From contig CABSLV010000017.1 of the NCBI GenBank assembly GCA_902478645.1, positions 1 through 45,442 of the forward strand: a stretch of DNA of 45,442 nt, in the 5' to 3' direction. The notes under the pieces are model-generated. The model worked only from the letters and a program-made list of their open reading frames with translations, did no database searches and had not been told where the DNA came from. This document shows, in pieces, positions 41,479-45,442 of the stretch. The translations under genes and the position numbers were made by a program. Positions within the stretch are counted from its first letter, which is position 1. Every line of letters starts with the position of its first letter. This stretch comes from an uncultured Flavobacteriales bacterium (GTDB lineage: Bacteria; Bacteroidota; Bacteroidia; Flavobacteriales; UBA1820).

Positions 41479-42717
41479 ATGGGAATGATCGAACACGAAA
41501 AAATGGAATACGAAACAGCCGTCCTGGTGGGTTTGGTAACGCCCCAGCAGGACGAGCTCAAACTGTCGGAATACCTCGACGAGTTGGAGTTCCTCGCCCA
41601 AACGGCCGGAGCCCGGGTAGTCAAACGCTTCTGGCAAAAGCTCGACTCGCCCAACCCCCGCACGTTCGTCGGCACCGGAAAGCTGGAGGAGATCAAGACC
41701 TACCTCGCCGACTGTCCGCAGGTGGACGTAGTGATCTTCGACGACGAACTCTCCGCCGGACAACTGCGCAACATCGAACGCGAGTTGGGGCGGAAGATCC
41801 TCGACCGTACCAACCTCATCCTCGACATCTTCGCCGCCCGGGCGCAGACCTCCTATGCCCGCACCCAGGTGGAACTGGCGCAGTACCAGTACCTTCTTCC
41901 CCGTCTTACCGGCATGTGGACGCACCTGGAACGCCAGCGGGGCGGTATCGGAATGCGCGGTCCGGGAGAGACCGAGATAGAGACCGACCGCCGTATCGTG
42001 CGCGACCGCATCGCCCTGCTCAAGGAAAAACTCTCCTCGATCGACCGTCAGATGGCTACCCAGCGCAAAAACCGGGGAAAGACCGTCCGCGTAGCGCTGG
42101 TAGGTTATACCAACGTCGGAAAATCGACCTTGATGAACCTGTTGAGCAAGTCGGACGTCTTTGCCGAGAACAAGCTCTTCGCCACCCTCGATACGACGGT
42201 GCGCAAGGTCGTCATCGCCAACCTGCCCATCCTGCTCACCGATACCGTCGGCTTTATCCGCAAACTGCCTACCGAATTGGTGGAATCGTTCAAATCCACC
42301 CTCGATGAGGTGCGCGAAGCCGACCTTCTGGTGCACGTAGCCGATATATCCCATCCCGGTTTCGAGGACCACATCGCCTCGGTTCGTCGCATCCTCTCCG
42401 AGATCGGCGCTTCGGACAAACCCACCATCATGGCCTTCAACAAGATCGACGCCTACCGCAGCGAGGAGGACATCCCCGAGGCCCGTCGTCCCGGCGAACC
42501 CCAACGCTTGCCCTTGGCCGAACTCGAACGCTCCTGGATGGCCCGCACCGGACCCGATACGGTGTTTATTTCGGCCGCCCGGCGGGAAAACATCGACGCC
42601 CTGCGCCGTTTGATCTACGACCGTGCCGCCCAGATCCATGTAAAGCGTTTTCCGTACAACGACTTCCTGTTCGAATATTTCGACGAAGACGCCACCCCGA
42701 AGACCTCCCTCGACTGA
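41479..42717 (+). CDS. hflX: GTPase HflX
   Basis: This 412-residue ribosome-splitting GTPase acts in stress recovery. The HflX N-terminal domain occupies about 1-170 (FVGTGKLEEIK, then VIFDDELSAGQLRNIE). The linker has GGIGMRGPGETEIETDRR and leads to the G-domain: P-loop GYTNVGKSTLMN near 210, DTVGFIRKLPTELVESFKSTLDE, and NKIDAY near 320. A short C-terminal domain follows. There is no detectable fusion or truncation. Confidence 0.95.
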   Translation: MGMIEHEKMEYETAVLVGLVTPQQDELKLSEYLDELEFLAQTAGARVVKRFWQKLDSPNPRTFVGTGKLEEIKTYLADCPQVDVVIFDDELSAGQLRNIERELGRKILDRTNLILDIFAARAQTSYARTQVELAQYQYLLPRLTGMWTHLERQRGGIGMRGPGETEIETDRRIVRDRIALLKEKLSSIDRQMATQRKNRGKTVRVALVGYTNVGKSTLMNLLSKSDVFAENKLFATLDTTVRKVVIANLPILLTDTVGFIRKLPTELVESFKSTLDEVREADLLVHVADISHPGFEDHIASVRRILSEIGASDKPTIMAFNKIDAYRSEEDIPEARRPGEPQRLPLAELERSWMARTGPDTVFISAARRENIDALRRLIYDRAAQIHVKRFPYNDFLFEYFDEDATPKTSLD

Positions 42718-42908
42718 CTTCCGCACTCGGGCAGGGATGTTCAGGAAGTTTTTCTCAACCCTCATAATCCGAGCATTTGTCTGGGATAGACGGAACGGGC
42801 AGGGGAGGGGCAAGGAGCGGAAATATGGCAAGCAAAAGGGATTGACCAGCGAAACGGGAAAGAAGAAGGGGGGCGCCGGTAACCCATGATACGAAACATG
42901 AAGAGCGA

Positions 42909-44276
42909 ATGATCAGAGATACTTTCAACGATACGATAGCCGCTCTCTCCACCCCGGCAGGGGTAGGGGCAATCGCTTTGGTGCGGCTCAGCGGGCCGGA
43001 TGCGGTGCAGATCGTCTCCGGCGTGTTTTCCGGGCGTTCGGATCTACGGAAAGTTGCCTCGCATACGGCGCATTTCGGCACCGTTTTCGACGGGGAGGAC
43101 ATCCTCGACGAAGTCGTGGCAACCGTTTTTCGCGCCCCCCATTCCTACACCGGGGAAGATGTGGTCGAGATCGCCTGTCATGGCTCGCTGTTTATCCAGC
43201 AGCGTTTGCTCGAACTCCTGGTGCGGCGCGGGGCGCGTCTGGCCACCGGCGGGGAATTTACCAAGCGGGCTTTTCTCAACGGCCGGATGGACCTTTCGCA
43301 GGCTGAAGCGGTAGCCGACCTGATCGCATCGGAATCCTATGCCGCCCATGCGACAGCCGTATCCCAGATGCGGGGGGGGTACTCGCAACGGATCTCCGGT
43401 CTGCGGGGTCAGTTGCTGGAGTTTGCCTCGTTGGTGGAACTGGAACTGGATTTTTCCGACCAGGATGTCGAATTTGCCGACCGAACCCGTCTATCTGCGC
43501 TTCTGTCTGAAGTCCGCGGCACTTTGCAACAGCTTGCAGATTCGTTCTCTTTGGGAAATGCCATCCGCAACGGCATTCCGGTAGCCATCGCCGGCGAACC
43601 GAATGTAGGCAAATCGACCCTGCTCAACGCTCTTCTGGGCGAGGAAAAAGCCATCGTTTCGCCCATTGCCGGCACTACCCGTGATACGATCGAGGATCGG
43701 ATCACCATTTCCGGTTTTGTGTTCCGCTTTATCGACACCGCCGGGTTGCGTTCTACGGACGACACCGTCGAACGGATGGGCATCGAGCGCGCTTACCATA
43801 AGATCGAACAGGCCTCGGTCGTCATCTGTGTGCTGGACGCGACGGATTTCCCTCCCGAGCGCCAGCAGCGTTTTTTCGCCTTTCGGGACAAGTACCGGGA
43901 CAAGCGCCTGCTTGTGGTGTGGAACAAAGTAGACGAATTGTCCGGCGCGTTGCCGGTGGATATTCCGGGGGCTTTGTCCATTTCGGCACGTACCGGTTTC
44001 GGGTTGGATGCCTTGCGGCAGCGTCTGACCGATTTTGTAGGGCATGGGGAGGTCTCCGACCGGACGATCGTTACCAATGCCCGTCATTACGGCGCTCTGG
44101 TGCGCGCCTTGCACTCGATCGACGATGTGGAAGCAGGCTTATCCAATGGACTTTCCGGTGATCTGTTGGCGATCGACTTGCGCCAGGCGATCGATGCACT
44201 GGCTGAAATCACGGGCGATATTACCGATGACGATATTTTAGGCTCTATTTTTTCGAAGTTCTGCATCGGCAAATGA
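42909..44276 (+). CDS. mnmE: tRNA modification GTPase MnmE
   Basis: This 455-residue GTPase modifies U34 of certain tRNAs together with MnmG. The folate-binding N-terminal domain fills about 1-118 (DTIAALSTPAGVGAIALVRLSG). The helical domain surrounds a G-domain with GEPNVGKSTLLNALLGEEKAIVSPIAGTTRDTIED near 225, and the protein ends in the catalytic Cys motif FCIGK. Length and order are standard. A terminator follows about 45 bases later and ends the housekeeping part of the window. Confidence 0.95.
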   Translation: MIRDTFNDTIAALSTPAGVGAIALVRLSGPDAVQIVSGVFSGRSDLRKVASHTAHFGTVFDGEDILDEVVATVFRAPHSYTGEDVVEIACHGSLFIQQRLLELLVRRGARLATGGEFTKRAFLNGRMDLSQAEAVADLIASESYAAHATAVSQMRGGYSQRISGLRGQLLEFASLVELELDFSDQDVEFADRTRLSALLSEVRGTLQQLADSFSLGNAIRNGIPVAIAGEPNVGKSTLLNALLGEEKAIVSPIAGTTRDTIEDRITISGFVFRFIDTAGLRSTDDTVERMGIERAYHKIEQASVVICVLDATDFPPERQQRFFAFRDKYRDKRLLVVWNKVDELSGALPVDIPGALSISARTGFGLDALRQRLTDFVGHGEVSDRTIVTNARHYGALVRALHSIDDVEAGLSNGLSGDLLAIDLRQAIDALAEITGDITDDDILGSIFSKFCIGK

Positions 44277-44318
44277 CGGCTTGTAAACAACCGTAACCAA
44301 CCATAACCATTTAGAATG

Positions 44319-44347
44319 AAGTCGCTGTATATCAGCGACTTTTGTTT
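44319..44347 (+). terminator. Terminator of mnmE
   Basis: A 9-bp stem (44319-44327 with 44333-44341, loop TATAT) followed by TTGTTTTT. Confidence 0.8.
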
Positions 44348-44460
44348 TTACGTGTTTTCCAGTTGCCGTTTGGAGATCACGGATTTTCTCCATATTTTCC
44401 TACCATATTTCTACCGCGGAGCAAATTCCACGCAAGCCGAAATATCACACTGACGCAGTA

Positions 44461-44500
44461 GTTGACGTGTGTTGACAGTGGTTTACATGTGTGGACAGTT
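44461..44500 (+). repeat. Four tandem 10-bp iteron-like repeats
   Basis: GTTGACGTGT, GTTGACAGTG, GTTTACATGT and GTGGACAGTT lie end to end with no spacer, 46 bases before the HTH gene. The exact 10-bp period places each unit on the same face of the helix. This is a likely binding site for the regulator or recombinase. Confidence 0.6.
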
Positions 44501-44546
44501 GGGGAAATTAGAATTTATGAAAAACGACGGAAAATAGAGGGAAAAT

Positions 44547-45424
44547 ATGGAGGTAAAAAGGATTTGTCAATGGTGCGGAAAGCCCTTCATCGCCAAGAAA
44601 ACGACGACCGGTTATTGCAGTCCGCAATGCTCGAAACGGGGTTACAAACACCGCATGATGGAGCGGAAGATGGAGCTGCGCCACATGCAGGAGATGCTGG
44701 AACTGCGCTCGTCGCTGGCAAAGCAGGAATACTTCACCTTTTCGCAGGCAGCACGTCTGATGGGTGTAAGCCGACAGTACATCTACAAACTGGTAAAGGA
44801 AGAGAAACTCCGTGCATCCCGGTCAGCGGAAAGATGTCGTTGATACGACGGGCCGACATCGAGCTCATGCTCAAAAGCAAGCCTTATGAGCGGATGGTCC
44901 CGAAGGAGGACCTCAAGATCACGGAATACTACACCGCCGAGGAGATTGCTCAAAAGTACAAGGTCAACGCCAAATGGGTGTGGACCTACACTCGGCAGCA
45001 CAAGGTACCGAAGGTGCGCATCCGCCAATTCAACTATTACAGCAAGAAGCATATCGACGCCGCCTTTGCCAAGTATGAGGTGGATTCCGACCTGACGGAG
45101 TGGTACACGCCCGAAGAGATTCAGGAGCGATACGGCATGACCCGCATCGCCATCCGCTCGCACGTCTACCGCAACAACATCCCATCAAAGAAGGAGCACG
45201 GGCAGATCTACTACTCGAAGCTGCACTTCGACCTCTCGAAGAGCAGCGCGGAGGAGAGCAAGGCCGAATACTACACCGTCAAGGAGGCGATGGAGCGGTT
45301 CCACCTCTCACGCGACGCGGTGTACGGCGTGCTGCAGTTCCACCAGATCCCCCGAGAGAAGAACGGGCGCTTCGTCCGCTTCCTGAGAGTGGAGTTCGAC
45401 CGCGTGATGGGAGTCAAAAAGTAG
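44547..45424 (+). pseudogene. Frameshifted zinc-ribbon and four-HTH regulator of an integrative element
   Basis: This would be one protein of 292 residues if one base were added near 44822. The first frame (44547-44843) encodes a Cys4 zinc ribbon (CQWCGKPF, then GYCSPQC) and the first half of an HTH (YFTFSQAARLMGVSRQYIYKL). It then runs into a stop. The other frame continues without a gap from SGKMSLIRRADIELML to the stop at 45424. Four tandem excisionase-like HTH units are visible, each of about 48 residues and starting Y-F/Y-T: at about residues 54, 127, 185 and 240. Proteins of this build accompany tyrosine integrases of Bacteroides conjugative or mobilisable elements; the integrase would lie just past the window. 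A true mutation, a read error or programmed frameshifting are all possible. Confidence 0.7.
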
Positions 45425-45442
45425 CCCCGATTCCAGTCCGCG

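Noticed and set aside
1..45442. CRISPR array, prophage or full insertion sequence
   Set aside because: No spaced direct repeats of CRISPR type, no cas genes, and no transposase or phage structural genes were found.

Overview
The window looks like chromosomal DNA of a Bacteroidales bacterium, most likely a GC-rich gut lineage of the Alistipes/Rikenellaceae kind. The evidence is promoter form and gene content. Many genes have the Bacteroidetes sigma-ABfr promoter (-7 TAnnTTTG, with a -33 TTTG/TTG about 20 bp upstream) and no strong Shine-Dalgarno. Gene content includes DUF4295, DUF4857, DUF4876 and DUF6850, FKBP-like lipoproteins, a SUFU-domain protein, a CarboxypepD-TonB receptor, and GlmM, RecN and RNase Y of Bacteroidetes type. 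The genus is inferred, not proven.

Layout. 1-460: end of an upstream transcript, a 300-base empty stretch and an elongator tRNA-Met. 594-1669: START-like protein and PAP2 phosphatase, overlapping. 1910-3580: recN. 3741-4022: an apparently free-standing structured RNA with its own promoter and terminator, whose family I do not recognise. 4253-7109: dnaB and a SUFU-domain protein. 7233-7658: GtrA-like protein. 7808-16314 (minus): a tight six-gene operon, read in the order TonB-dependent receptor, DUF4876 lipoprotein, DUF6850 outer-membrane barrel, ABC ATPase, ABC permease, DUF4857 membrane protein. It has no SusD and looks like an uncharacterised envelope or transport system. 16447-18588: NDH-2 and an MgtC-like protein.

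18672-19609 and 28955-29652 are two related modules. Each has a promoter, a three-codon mini-ORF, a small hairpin and a roughly 175-base structured RNA, followed by a gene for a small exported protein that is richer in AT than its neighbours. The two RNAs differ in sequence but keep the same helices through compensatory changes. This is the best candidate in the window for an undescribed RNA element.

The rest is mostly housekeeping. 19741-22826: GNAT protein, GHL10-like secreted protein, GH3-family enzyme. 23032-26297: holA, a lipoprotein and glmM as one operon. 26510-28879: solitary HsdR-N protein, rpmB-rpmG-DUF4295, ftsY. 29728-32286: rny, a probable 6S RNA, zapA and a coiled-coil protein as one minus-strand unit. 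32412-36311: two FKBP-like lipoproteins, yqeY, a small acidic protein and a MATE transporter. 36533-44276 (plus): AI-2E family permease, obg, ung, aroC, apt, hflX and mnmE. After the mnmE terminator the window ends in what looks like the edge of an integrative element: four 10-bp tandem repeats and a frameshifted zinc-ribbon plus four-HTH regulator of the kind found beside Bacteroides integrases.

Start codons were chosen by homology, signal peptide or promoter position. Family names come from recognition of motifs in the translations; no database search was run.
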